Shown piece by piece: positions 8,890 through 16,587 of a stretch of DNA of 36,665 bases. The notes under the pieces were generated by a model, which did not search any database, was not told the DNA's origin, and worked only from the letters and a program-made list of their open reading frames with translations. Both the position numbers and the translations under genes were made by a program. Numbering within the stretch: position 1 is the stretch's first letter; every line of letters starts with the position of its first letter. The DNA comes from Oscillospiraceae bacterium (GTDB taxonomy: Bacteria > Bacillota > Clostridia > Oscillospirales > Acutalibacteraceae), in assembly GCA_022650455.1 (NCBI GenBank), contig JALCPO010000018.1:1-36665 (forward strand), in the 5' to 3' direction.

Positions 8890-11112
8890 GCAATCATCTA
8901 TCATGCATCGACGCGGGAATTCCATCTCTACAACCGGCGGATCAGCTACATCATGCAGGTGATGGAAAACGGGCAGCTCGGCAGCCTTTACTTCGGGAAA
9001 AAGCTCGCGGACCGGCAGGGCCTGCGGGGACTGGGGCGGACGCCGTCCGGCGTCCGCCCCCATGCCGTTTTCGTTCGGGAAGGGTCTTTTCTCAGCCTGA
9101 ACCACGTTCCGCGGGAATATCCGTCCTATGGCACGGGGGATTTCCACGATCCCGCGTTTGTCATCGAGCAGGAAAACGGAAGTTCCGTTTCGAATTTCAC
9201 TTACGTCTCCCATAAAATCTATGCGGGGAAAAGGGAATTGGATGGTCTGCCCGCCACCTATACGGAGTCCGACACGGAAGCGGATACCCTTGAAGTCCTG
9301 CTGGAAGACGCCGTTTCCGGCGTGCGCCTGATTCTCCGCTACACGATTTTCAGCGCGCTGCCCGCTCTTGCGCGCAGCGCGGAGTTCGTCAATGCGGGCA
9401 CCTGTCCGGTCACGCTGAAGCGCGCGATGAGTATGAGCGTCAATCTGCCGGACGCGGACTTCGACATGCTGTATCTGTGCGGCGCATGGGGCAGAGAAAG
9501 ATATCCGACGGTCCGGCGCCTGGCGCCGGGAATCCAAAGTATCGGCAGCATGCGCGGCATCAGCAGCGCGGAATATAACCCTTTTCTTCTGTTCAAGCGT
9601 CCCGGGGCCGACGAGTTTGCGGGGGAAGTGTACGCCTGCAGCCTGATTTACAGCGGAAATTTCCTCATGCAGGCGGAAATGGACCCCTTCGGGCTGACGC
9701 GCGTTTTGGCCGGAATTCACCCGAACGGCTTCTCGTGGCGCCTGCAGCCCGGGGAACGCTTTCAGACGCCGGAGGCCGTTCTGGTCTACTCCCGGGAAGG
9801 ACTGAACGGGATGAGCCAGGCTTTCCACCGCCTGTATGGCAGACGCCTTGCGCGCGGTCCCTGGCGGGACAGGGAAAGGCCGATCGTCATCAACAACTGG
9901 GAGAGCACCGGGTTTGCCTTTGACGAGAAGAGCATCCTGGCGCTCGCGGAAACCGCACGGAAGCTCGGCGTGGAATGCTTTGTGCTGGACGACGGCTGGT
10001 TCGGCGGACGGAACAGCGACCGCGCCGGTCTGGGCGACTGGACGGCGAACCGGAAAAAGCTGCCGGACGGCATCGGCGGGCTGTCCCGGAAGATCAACGC
10101 GATGGGGATGAAGTTCGGCTTATGGGTCGAGCCGGAAATGGTGAATCCGGACAGCAACCTGTACCGGGCGCACCCGGATTGGATCCTGCATGTTCCGGAG
10201 CGCAGCATTTCCCCGAGCCGCCACCAGTATGTGCTGGATTTCTCCCGCCCCGAAGTGGTGGATGCGGTGTATGAAATGCTGCATACGCTGCTGAAAGACG
10301 CCGATATTTCCTATCTGAAATGGGACATGAACCGCTATCTGACCGAATGCTATTCCGTCACGAAACAGCCCTGGGAACAAGGGAAGGTCTTTCATTCCTA
10401 TATCCTGGGTGTTTACCGCCTTTGTAAAAAGTTGCTGGCCGATTTTCCAGCGCTGCTTCTGGAATCCTGCGCCAGCGGCGGGGCCCGGTTCGACCCCGGC
10501 ATGCTCGCCTATGCACCGCAGGCCTGGTGCAGCGACGACACGGACGCCGTGGAGCGCTTGAAAATCCAGTACGGGACCTCTCTGGCGTATCCCGTCAGCA
10601 GCATCAGCGCACATGTTTCGGCGGTTCCGAACCAGCAGGTGGGCCGGGTCACGCCTCTTCAGACGAGAGCGGAAGTGGCAATGTTCGGCGTGTTCGGCTA
10701 TGAGCTGGATTTCAATGCTCTGACGGTGGAAGAACGGCAGGAGATCGCCGGGCAGATTTCCTTTGTCAAAGAGCACCGGAAGCTGCTGGAGTATGGGACG
10801 TTCTGGAGGCTCCTCAGCCCGTTCGGCGGCGGGGAGGCCGCGTGGATGACCGTTTCAGAAAGTGGGGAGGAAGCTATTGCGGCTTATTACTGCATTCTCA
10901 ACCGTCCGAACGGGGAAGCCAAACGGCTGAAGCTCAAAGGCTTGAACCCGGACCGGTCTTACATCGTCGACGGGGACCGCGGCACGGTCTGTCCCGGAGA
11001 CGTGCTGATGGAGTTCGGCCTGCCGATCCGGCCGGAGCCGTCCCATGATTTTTCATCCCGCCTTTTTTACCTGCATGCCGCCGCGGATGCCGGCGATGAT
11101 TTCAAGAAATAA
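8887..11112 (+). CDS. Alpha-galactosidase, GH36
   Basis: Retaining alpha-galactosidase of 741 residues, the usual length for tetrameric bacterial GH36 enzymes such as AgaA. The N-terminal beta-sandwich runs to about residue 320 and the TIM barrel follows with LDDGWFGGRNSDR (367-379). The nucleophile is D480 in KWDMNR and the acid/base is D550 in WCSDDTD; these fit AgaA D478 and D548 with the same spacing. SCASGGARFD (527-536) precedes the acid/base. There is no signal peptide, so the enzyme is cytoplasmic. The start MAIIYHASTREFHLYN matches the family N-terminus. It is the last gene of the plus-strand glycan locus, 119 bp after the secreted multidomain gene. Confidence 0.95.
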   Translation: MAIIYHASTREFHLYNRRISYIMQVMENGQLGSLYFGKKLADRQGLRGLGRTPSGVRPHAVFVREGSFLSLNHVPREYPSYGTGDFHDPAFVIEQENGSSVSNFTYVSHKIYAGKRELDGLPATYTESDTEADTLEVLLEDAVSGVRLILRYTIFSALPALARSAEFVNAGTCPVTLKRAMSMSVNLPDADFDMLYLCGAWGRERYPTVRRLAPGIQSIGSMRGISSAEYNPFLLFKRPGADEFAGEVYACSLIYSGNFLMQAEMDPFGLTRVLAGIHPNGFSWRLQPGERFQTPEAVLVYSREGLNGMSQAFHRLYGRRLARGPWRDRERPIVINNWESTGFAFDEKSILALAETARKLGVECFVLDDGWFGGRNSDRAGLGDWTANRKKLPDGIGGLSRKINAMGMKFGLWVEPEMVNPDSNLYRAHPDWILHVPERSISPSRHQYVLDFSRPEVVDAVYEMLHTLLKDADISYLKWDMNRYLTECYSVTKQPWEQGKVFHSYILGVYRLCKKLLADFPALLLESCASGGARFDPGMLAYAPQAWCSDDTDAVERLKIQYGTSLAYPVSSISAHVSAVPNQQVGRVTPLQTRAEVAMFGVFGYELDFNALTVEERQEIAGQISFVKEHRKLLEYGTFWRLLSPFGGGEAAWMTVSESGEEAIAAYYCILNRPNGEAKRLKLKGLNPDRSYIVDGDRGTVCPGDVLMEFGLPIRPEPSHDFSSRLFYLHAAADAGDDFKK

Positions 11113-11151
11113 ATCCCCGTCCGGCCGTCCCGCGGCTGACCGTGCAAACTT

Positions 11152-12039
11152 TCAAGAGAGTTTTGCAAACTCGTAGCCCTGTTTTCTGGCTTCGTCAACG
11201 AAAGGCCCCAATATCTCCGCGTTATCTTTTGAAACGGCATGAAGAAGGTAAATTGCCCCGTTATGCAGGCCGCTTACTACTTTTTTGTAGGCTTTATCGG
11301 CTCCCATCTGTTTTTGGGGGTCCCAGTCGACGTAAGCGAAGCTCCAGAAAACCGATTGATATCCGAGGCTTTTTGCCAACGCGAGCGTCCTTTCCGAGAA
11401 TTCTCCCATCGGCGGCCGGAACAAAGTCATCGTGTAATGGAAATTATCCTTGATATATTCATGCATGTCTGTAATTTCGCCGGATGCTTTGGAAAGGTCT
11501 AGGGTGGGCATGGAAGGATGCGTATAACTGTGATTCCCGACCACATGCCCTTCCGCGATCATCCGCTGGACAAGATCGCGGTTTCTCTTCGCATAATCGT
11601 AAGTGACGAAGAACACGGCGGGAACTTTCTTTTCTTTTAACGCATCCAGTATTTTTGAAGTATATCCGTTTTCATATCCTTCGTCAAAGGTAAGATAGAT
11701 TTTTTTGGTATTTTCCTTGATGAAAACGGCGTTGTATTTGCCATACTTGTTCTGGAACTGTGTGCAGGATACCGGGCGATTTTCCTGATCGACCTGCTTT
11801 CCCTGCCCCCAGCCCTGTTTGGCATTGTCCAGATTTTCCAGCTCCGCCGGGGGCGCGGAAGAAACCGCGCTTCCTTTTTTCACCTGTGACGCGGCATTTT
11901 TATCCGCATTGGCGGCAACTGCCGACGATTCCTTCGCCGACACCGCGTCGGAGCTGCCGTCGTCGGCAGAATCCTTGCCGCAGGATATTGGCGCCATCAA
12001 CAAACAGAAGGCCAGTAAAACCGCTATCATTTTTTTCAT
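11152..12039 (-). CDS. pdaA: Polysaccharide deacetylase, PdaA (delta-lactam) type, probable lipoprotein
   Basis: NodB-family de-N-acetylase of 295 residues. A hydrophobic leader ends at C20 (APISC), an imperfect lipobox, and is followed by a low-complexity linker to about residue 65. The catalytic domain shows TFDEGYENGYT (D119), the metal histidines in GNHSYTH (H170, H174), RPPMGEFS, and the late YLLHAVSKDNAE motif. These closely follow Bacillus PdaA, which deacetylates muramic acid so that muramic-delta-lactam can form in spore cortex. PdaA has TFDNGYENG where this protein has TFDEGYENG. Start ATG 12039 follows GGGAAG. A role in sporulation is inferred from the subfamily; a vegetative peptidoglycan deacetylase is the alternative. 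Confidence 0.82.
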   Translation of the reverse strand: MKKMIAVLLAFCLLMAPISCGKDSADDGSSDAVSAKESSAVAANADKNAASQVKKGSAVSSAPPAELENLDNAKQGWGQGKQVDQENRPVSCTQFQNKYGKYNAVFIKENTKKIYLTFDEGYENGYTSKILDALKEKKVPAVFFVTYDYAKRNRDLVQRMIAEGHVVGNHSYTHPSMPTLDLSKASGEITDMHEYIKDNFHYTMTLFRPPMGEFSERTLALAKSLGYQSVFWSFAYVDWDPQKQMGADKAYKKVVSGLHNGAIYLLHAVSKDNAEILGPFVDEARKQGYEFAKLS

Positions 12040-12059
12040 CTTTTCACTTCCCGTCTTTT

Positions 12060-12088
12060 TATTATGGATGGATGAGACCCAATTATTT
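12060..12088 (-). promoter_or_regulatory. Possible sigma-G/F-like promoter of pdaA
   Basis: On the minus strand CATAATA (12066-12060) fits the forespore -10 consensus CATWHTA. AAATA (12088-12084) lies 17 bp upstream and fits GMATR with one mismatch. This agrees with sigma-G control of pdaA in Bacillus, but the sites are short and AT-rich, so support is weak. Confidence 0.25.
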
Positions 12089-12171
12089 TTGTAAAAATAT
12101 AGCAATGATCTTTTAGGGCGTAGTGTGCGCCCTTTCGATACGGCATTTTGGCAGCGGCAGGATGAAATTAC

Positions 12172-12211
12172 AAGAAAAGACCGCCGGATTTCAACCCGGC
12201 GGTCTTTTCTT
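12172..12211 (-). terminator. Intrinsic terminator after the 73-aa gene
   Basis: A perfect 16-bp stem, 12172-12187 with 12196-12211, encloses an 8-nt loop (core CCGCCGG/CCGGCGG). On the minus strand the distal arm is TCTTTTCTT. It lies 20 bp after the stop of the 73-residue gene and just before the pdaA leader, so it insulates the two genes. The plus-strand reading is also T-rich. Confidence 0.85.
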
Positions 12212-12231
12212 CCGCTCTTCGAAATGGCAAA

Positions 12232-12453
12232 TCAGAGAATGATCGACGAGGTGGAATCGATCTTGATGCCGCCGTCTTTTGTCCTCGAAAGCTTTGCCTT
12301 GTTTCCGTTGCCGTCCTCGATCGTCATTTTCTCGATTTTGTTGGCCGTAAAGAAATTCACGGCGTCGGATTCGACAAACGCCGACCATTTTTTCCCCTGC
12401 GCCTGTTCCGGCTCGTAGGCTTCTTCCATCGTTTGGGCGATTTCATTGCTCAT
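12232..12453 (-). CDS. Small uncharacterised protein (73 aa)
   Basis: I do not recognise this protein. It is a 73-residue soluble, acidic N-terminal product. The N-terminal part reads MSNEIAQTMEEAYEPEQ and the C-terminal half has a short-strand pattern (EKMTIEDGNGNKAKL, then TKDGGIKIDS). It has no signal peptide, membrane helix or cysteines. A strong AGGAGG ribosome site lies 8 nt before the ATG, and the gene has its own promoter and terminator, so it is very likely a real, separately expressed gene. It lies downstream of pflB on the same strand but beyond the pflB terminator. Confidence 0.75.
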   Translation of the reverse strand: MSNEIAQTMEEAYEPEQAQGKKWSAFVESDAVNFFTANKIEKMTIEDGNGNKAKLSRTKDGGIKIDSTSSIIL

Positions 12454-12499
12454 GGACTCATCCTCCTGCTGAAATAAAAAATATATGCGGGCAAGTTCC

Positions 12500-12527
12500 A
12501 GTATAACATATGGGGCGGCGGTTGCAA
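12500..12527 (-). promoter_or_regulatory. Promoter of the 73-aa gene
   Basis: On the minus strand TTGCAA (12527-12522) and TATACT (12505-12500) are separated by 16 bp, as in a sigma-A promoter. It lies between the pflB terminator and the strong ribosome site of the small gene. Confidence 0.5.
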
Positions 12528-12550
12528 AGAAATTTTCGTTATCCGTACGG

Positions 12551-12588
12551 AAAAGAAAGCCGCCGCCCGTGTGAACGAACGGCGGCGG
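12551..12588 (-). terminator. Intrinsic terminator of pflB
   Basis: An 8-bp GC stem, GGCGGCGG/CCGCCGCC (12581-12588 with 12560-12567), is followed on the minus strand by CTTTCTTTT. It starts 20 bp after the pflB stop codon. Confidence 0.75.
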
Positions 12589-12608
12589 AATCATGCTTTT
12601 GTTTCAGG

Positions 12609-14846
12609 TTACATTCTGTCGTGGCAGGTCCTCGCGATGACGTCAAGCTGCTGCTCTCTTGTCAGGTCGATGAATTTTACCGCGTATCCCGATACACGGA
12701 TCGTGAAGTTTGCATATTCCGGTTTCTCAGGATGTTCCATCGCGTCCTTCAGTTTCTCAGTGCCGAATACATTGACGTTAAGATGATGAGCGCCGCGGTC
12801 AAAATATCCGTCGAGGACATGCACAAGCGTTCCGCTCTGCTCTTCTTCCGTATGCCCAAGCGCGCCGGGGCTGATGGTCTGCGTGTTGGAAATACCGTCC
12901 AGCGCGTACTCGTAAGGCAGTTTCGCAACAGAATTCAGGGATGCGAGAAGCCCGTCCTTTTCCGCGCCGTAGGACGGATTCGCACCGGGGGACAGCGGCG
13001 TCCATGCCGCTCTTCCATCCGGAAGCGTACCGGTATTCTTGCCGTAAACGACATTGGATGTAATCGTAAGAATGGATGTCGTCGGTTCCGAATTCCGGTA
13101 GGTATGATATTTTCGGATCTTTTTCAGAAAGGTTTTCAAGAGCCATACGGCGATGCAGTCCGCGCGGTCGTCGTCGTTTCCGTAGCGCGGAAAGTCCCCC
13201 TCGATCTTGAAGTCTACGGCCACGCCGTTCTCATTGCGCACGGGAGTGACCTTCGCGTATTTGACGGCGGACAGCGAATCGACCACATGGGAAAATCCTG
13301 CGATGCCGGTTGCAAACGTCCTTCTCACGTCGGTGTCGATCAGCGCCATCTCCGCCGCTTCATAGTAGTACTTGTCGTGCATGTACTGAATCAGGTTCAA
13401 TACATTGACATAAAGCCCCGCCAGCCAGTCCAGCATGACGTTGTACTTTGCCATCACGTCGTCGTAGTCAAGGACCGCGGTGGTGACGGGCTTGTAAGCG
13501 GGCCCGACCTGCTGGCCGGTCTTCTCGTCCACGCCGCCGTTGATTGCATACAGCAGGCACTTGGCAAGATTTGCACGCGCGCCGAAGAACTGCATTTCTT
13601 TACCGGTCTGTGTCGCGGACACGCAGCAGCAGATGCTGTAGTCGTCTCCCCAGACCGGGCGCATCACGTCGTCATTCTCGTATTGAATCGAGCTGGTCTT
13701 CACGGAAATAGAGGCCGCGTACTTTTTATAGCTTTCCGGAAGCCGGGAAGAGTAAAGGACCGTCAGGTTCGGCTCCGGCGCGGGTCCCATATTCTCAAGC
13801 GTGTGCAGAAAGCGATAGTCGTTCCTGGTCACCATGTGGCGGCCGTCCACGCCGAGGCCTGCCGTTTCCAGCGTAGCCCATACGGGGTCGCCGGAGAACA
13901 GCTGATTGTAGGAAGGAATCCGGGCAAACTTTACCATCCTGAGCTTCAATACCAGGTGGTCGATCAGCTCCTGCGCTCCCTTTTCGGCGAGCGTCCCTTC
14001 CTTCAGGTCGCGGTCGATATAGATGTCAAGGAACGTAGACACGCGTCCGACGCTCATCGCCGCGCCGTTCTGGCTCCGGATCGCCGCCAGATATCCGAAG
14101 TACAGCCACTGGACGGCTTCTTTCGCGTTGGCGGCCGGCTTCGAGATATCAAAGCCGTATCCCGCCGCCATTTCCTTCATCTGCTGCAAAGCCCGGATCT
14201 GATCGGCGAGTTCCTCTCTCTGACGAATCACATCGTCCGTCATAGTGCCGGATCCGCAGTTGGCAAAATCATCCTTCTTCTTTGCAGTCAGGTAGTCGAT
14301 CCCGTAAAGAGCGATACGGCGGTAATCACCGACGATGCGTCCGCGCCCGTAGGTATCCGGAAGGCCGGTTATGATTTTATTGTGGCGCGCCTTCTTCATT
14401 TCTGGAGTATACGCGTCAAAAACCGCCTGGTTGTGCGTCTTGTGGTATTCCGTGAAAATCTTGTGCAGTTCGGGGGCGGGCGTATAGCCGTAGGTGGTGC
14501 AGGCTTCCTCCGCCATCTTGATTCCGCCGTAGGGCATGAACGCCCTTTTCAGGGGCTGGTCCGTCTGCAGACCCACAACTTTTTCAAGGTTCCGGTCAAT
14601 ATAGGCCGGCCCGTAAGCGGTGATGCCGGAGACGACCTTTGTCTCCATGTCCAATACCCCGCCTTTTGCTCTTTCCTGCTTCTGCAGTTTCTGAACCTCT
14701 TCCCAGAGCTTGTTCGTCGCATCCGTCGGTCCTTCCAGAAAGCTCTGGTCCCCGTCATAGGGCGTATAGTTATTCTGAATGAAATCTCTCACATTGACAT
14801 CATCCGTCCAATGGGAACCCTTAAAACTTCTCCATTCCTGTTTCAT
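12609..14846 (-). CDS. pflB: Formate C-acetyltransferase (pyruvate formate-lyase)
   Basis: Glycyl-radical enzyme converting pyruvate and CoA to acetyl-CoA and formate in anaerobic sugar fermentation. The 745-residue product is close to the usual 750-760. The active-site cysteine pair is C407-C408 within [10 protein letters not shown], where a third cysteine (C406) replaces the usual alanine. The [12 protein letters not shown] block follows. The radical-bearing glycine is G720 in RVSGYAVKF, near the C-terminus. Start ATG 14846 follows AAGGAAGGAG by 8 nt. The activase gene lies just upstream but has its own FNR-type promoter. Expression is probably activated by the FNR protein encoded two genes away, through the box at 14929-14942. 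Confidence 0.98.
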   Translation of the reverse strand: MKQEWRSFKGSHWTDDVNVRDFIQNNYTPYDGDQSFLEGPTDATNKLWEEVQKLQKQERAKGGVLDMETKVVSGITAYGPAYIDRNLEKVVGLQTDQPLKRAFMPYGGIKMAEEACTTYGYTPAPELHKIFTEYHKTHNQAVFDAYTPEMKKARHNKIITGLPDTYGRGRIVGDYRRIALYGIDYLTAKKKDDFANCGSGTMTDDVIRQREELADQIRALQQMKEMAAGYGFDISKPAANAKEAVQWLYFGYLAAIRSQNGAAMSVGRVSTFLDIYIDRDLKEGTLAEKGAQELIDHLVLKLRMVKFARIPSYNQLFSGDPVWATLETAGLGVDGRHMVTRNDYRFLHTLENMGPAPEPNLTVLYSSRLPESYKKYAASISVKTSSIQYENDDVMRPVWGDDYSICCCVSATQTGKEMQFFGARANLAKCLLYAINGGVDEKTGQQVGPAYKPVTTAVLDYDDVMAKYNVMLDWLAGLYVNVLNLIQYMHDKYYYEAAEMALIDTDVRRTFATGIAGFSHVVDSLSAVKYAKVTPVRNENGVAVDFKIEGDFPRYGNDDDRADCIAVWLLKTFLKKIRKYHTYRNSEPTTSILTITSNVVYGKNTGTLPDGRAAWTPLSPGANPSYGAEKDGLLASLNSVAKLPYEYALDGISNTQTISPGALGHTEEEQSGTLVHVLDGYFDRGAHHLNVNVFGTEKLKDAMEHPEKPEYANFTIRVSGYAVKFIDLTREQQLDVIARTCHDRM

Positions 14847-14900
14847 AGCACGACTCCTTCCTTCAAACAGCGAGCGTCTTTCTTCTGTAACTTTGACTAT

Positions 14901-14906
14901 ATTTTA
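14901..14906 (-). promoter_or_regulatory. pflB -10 element
   Basis: TAAAAT on the minus strand (14906-14901) predicts a start site near 14894 and a 47-nt leader. An overlapping TATAGT (14901-14896) is an alternative. No good -35 hexamer is present, which fits a promoter that depends on an activator. Confidence 0.5.
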
Positions 14907-14928
14907 ACAGATAGAGTTAGCCGATTCC

Positions 14929-14942
14929 TTGACTGTAATCAA
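14929..14942 (-). promoter_or_regulatory. FNR-type operator of pflB
   Basis: Minus strand reads TTGAT-TACA-GTCAA, the FNR palindrome TTGAT-N4-ATCAA with one changed base. Its centre (14935.5) is at -41.5 from the start site predicted by TAAAAT, the classical class II activation position. The cognate regulator is probably the FNR protein at 15817-16533. Confidence 0.75.
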
Positions 14943-14968
14943 GAAATCCATGTAATGTTTTTCTGTAC

Positions 14969-15709
14969 TTATGCACCGTCGGATTTTCCGCGGAGAATCC
15001 GCTGGGCATGGTTCACCTGCTCCGCAGCGGGGGATTTTACCCCTTCCAGAGAATAGGGAATGCCAAGCTCTTTCCATTTGTATTCGCCCATGGAGTGATA
15101 GGGAAGCACTTCAATCTTCTTCACGTTTTTCAGCGTGGCGATGAAATCCCGCGTTTTCCTCAGGCAGCCGTCATCGTCGGTGATCCCCGGGACGAGTACA
15201 TACCGGATCCAGACGGGCCTGCCGATCTTTGACAGAAAGCAAAACATATCGAGAATGTTATCGTTCGGCTGACCGGTCAGCTTTCTGTGCTCCACGGGAT
15301 CAATATGCTTGATGTCCATTAAGAGAAGATCCGTGTACCGCATCAGTTCCTGAAATTTTGAAAAAAACGGTTCCTTTCTCGTAAAGGGCTGGCCGGCCGT
15401 GTCGATTGCGGTGTTGATCCCACGCGCTTTGGCCTTCCGAAACAGCTCGAGAAGAAAATCGATCTGCAAAAGAGGCTCCCCGCCGCTGACCGTAACGCCG
15501 CCTTCTTTTCCCCAATAGCTTCGGTATCGCTCCGCCTGATCCAGCAGCTCGTCCGCCGTGCGCAGATCGTTGGAATAGGGATCCCACGTGTCCACGTTGT
15601 GGCAGTAGCGGCAGCGCATCCGGCACCCTTTCAAGAAGATCAGGAACCGGACCCCCGGGCCGTCGACGGAACCGAAGGATTCTGTGGAATGAATTGCTCC
15701 TCGGATCAT
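14969..15709 (-). CDS. pflA: Pyruvate formate-lyase activating enzyme
   Basis: Radical SAM enzyme that installs the glycyl radical on PflB. The 246-residue protein has the CX3CX2C cluster motif at C29, C33 and C36 (CRMRCRYC) after FGSVDGPGVRF, and the SAM-binding GGEP motif (VSGGEPLL) follows. The length is standard. ATG 15709 follows GGGAGG by about 7 nt. It lies upstream of its substrate gene with 122 bp between them, which contains the separate pflB promoter. A perfect FNR box lies upstream of pflA as well. Confidence 0.97.
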   Translation of the reverse strand: MIRGAIHSTESFGSVDGPGVRFLIFLKGCRMRCRYCHNVDTWDPYSNDLRTADELLDQAERYRSYWGKEGGVTVSGGEPLLQIDFLLELFRKAKARGINTAIDTAGQPFTRKEPFFSKFQELMRYTDLLLMDIKHIDPVEHRKLTGQPNDNILDMFCFLSKIGRPVWIRYVLVPGITDDDGCLRKTRDFIATLKNVKKIEVLPYHSMGEYKWKELGIPYSLEGVKSPAAEQVNHAQRILRGKSDGA

Positions 15710-15735
15710 ATGGTTTCCTCCCTTCCGGTACTCTC

Positions 15736-15741
15736 AGCATA
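15736..15741 (-). promoter_or_regulatory. pflA -10 element
   Basis: TATGCT on the minus strand (15741-15736) predicts a start site near 15729 and a 19-nt leader that still contains the ribosome site. The -35 region (AAGAAA) is poor, as expected for a class II activated promoter. Confidence 0.45.
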
Positions 15742-15763
15742 CTCCCGTTTCCGCGCTTTTTCT

Positions 15764-15777
15764 TTGATCGGGATCAA
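15764..15777 (-). promoter_or_regulatory. FNR operator of pflA (perfect palindrome)
   Basis: TTGAT-CGGG-ATCAA is a perfect FNR consensus in the 107-bp gap between the FNR gene and pflA. Its centre (15770.5) is at -41.5 from the predicted pflA start site, the same geometry as at pflB. Confidence 0.82.
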
Positions 15778-15816
15778 GTTTTCAACGGCAGACCGGGAGA
15801 GCCTGCCGCCCGCGCC

Positions 15817-16533
15817 TCACGGACGAACTTCATAAATTTTCTTCAGCCCGCCGCGGTCCGTGACCAGAATCTTCCCCTGACCGATCCTTTTGATGAGATG
15901 CTCTTTTTCAAACCGGCTCAGGTTTCGGCTGACCGTTTCCGGGCGCAGGCCGATGCTGGCGGCAATATCATCCAGCTTCAGCTCAATTTCCGGCCCGACG
16001 CACCGAATGTCCCGGTCCAGCAGAAATCCTGCCAGCCGCATCTTCGGGTCGCGGATGGAGAGCAGCAGCGCCTTTTCATTGGAGTCCTTTAACCGAAGAG
16101 AGAGAAGGGAAATCAGATTCATCGCGATCCCCGGGCGGTCTGCGAGAAGCTGGATAAATTCACTCTTCCGGATCTCGCACAGGTCCACTTTGGACAGGCA
16201 GACCGCCGAATACGGAAAAACGGCATTTTCCAGAAAAAGATTTTCCCAGATGGCGTCTCCGTCGTGAATGATATCGAGAATGTACTCGTTCCCGTCGGCA
16301 TCGTATTTACAGAGCTTAATCTTTCCCGTGCGGATGATCAGAACAGAGTCCACTTTCTCGCCGACCCGGAACAGAGGGCTGCCTTTTGCTTTGGTCGTCT
16401 GTATGGAATGCTCGATCAGGCTTTCCTGCACGTCCTCCGGCAGCGAACCGAACAGAGGGACAGTCTTTGTGCACCAGATACCGTTTTTACAGTGAGAACA
16501 TCCGGCCGGCATCCTTTTCTCTTCTTTTTTCAT
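15817..16533 (-). CDS. FNR-type oxygen-sensing Crp family regulator
   Basis: Cytoplasmic transcription factor of 238 residues. Three N-terminal cysteines, C12, C15 and C21 (CSHCKNGIWC), have the CX2CX5C spacing of E. coli FNR. A fourth candidate ligand, C119 in DLCEI, matches FNR C122. A cyclic-nucleotide-binding-like beta roll and dimer helix follow. The C-terminal HTH has the recognition helix RPETVSRNLSRF with E199, S202 and R203, the FNR residues that read TTGAT. It therefore probably carries an oxygen-labile [4Fe-4S] cluster and activates the adjacent pflA and pflB through the boxes described. ATG 16533 follows GGGAGAGGA; an in-frame TTG at 16551 is less likely. Confidence 0.88.
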   Translation of the reverse strand: MKKEEKRMPAGCSHCKNGIWCTKTVPLFGSLPEDVQESLIEHSIQTTKAKGSPLFRVGEKVDSVLIIRTGKIKLCKYDADGNEYILDIIHDGDAIWENLFLENAVFPYSAVCLSKVDLCEIRKSEFIQLLADRPGIAMNLISLLSLRLKDSNEKALLLSIRDPKMRLAGFLLDRDIRCVGPEIELKLDDIAASIGLRPETVSRNLSRFEKEHLIKRIGQGKILVTDRGGLKKIYEVRP

Positions 16534-16587
16534 CGTGATATCCTCTCCCAAAATTTCAATGTTCCAAGTGCTTTCTTCAGTATTTTA

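Noticed and set aside
8846..8962. 38-codon frame MAARSFTMRS... after AAAGGAG
   Set aside because: The ribosome site is only 3 nt from the ATG and the peptide has no recognisable character. I treat it as part of the GH36 leader, not as a gene.
11140..11180. Possible TGCAAACT/AGTTTTGCA hairpin after the GH36 gene
   Set aside because: The arms need a bulge, no T-run follows, and it overlaps the 3' end of the convergent deacetylase gene.
12510..15056. Long plus-strand open frame opposite pflB (over 840 codons)
   Set aside because: It spans the pflB terminator, the whole of pflB and the pflB promoter. It has no ribosome site or recognisable domain and is explained by codon bias of pflB.
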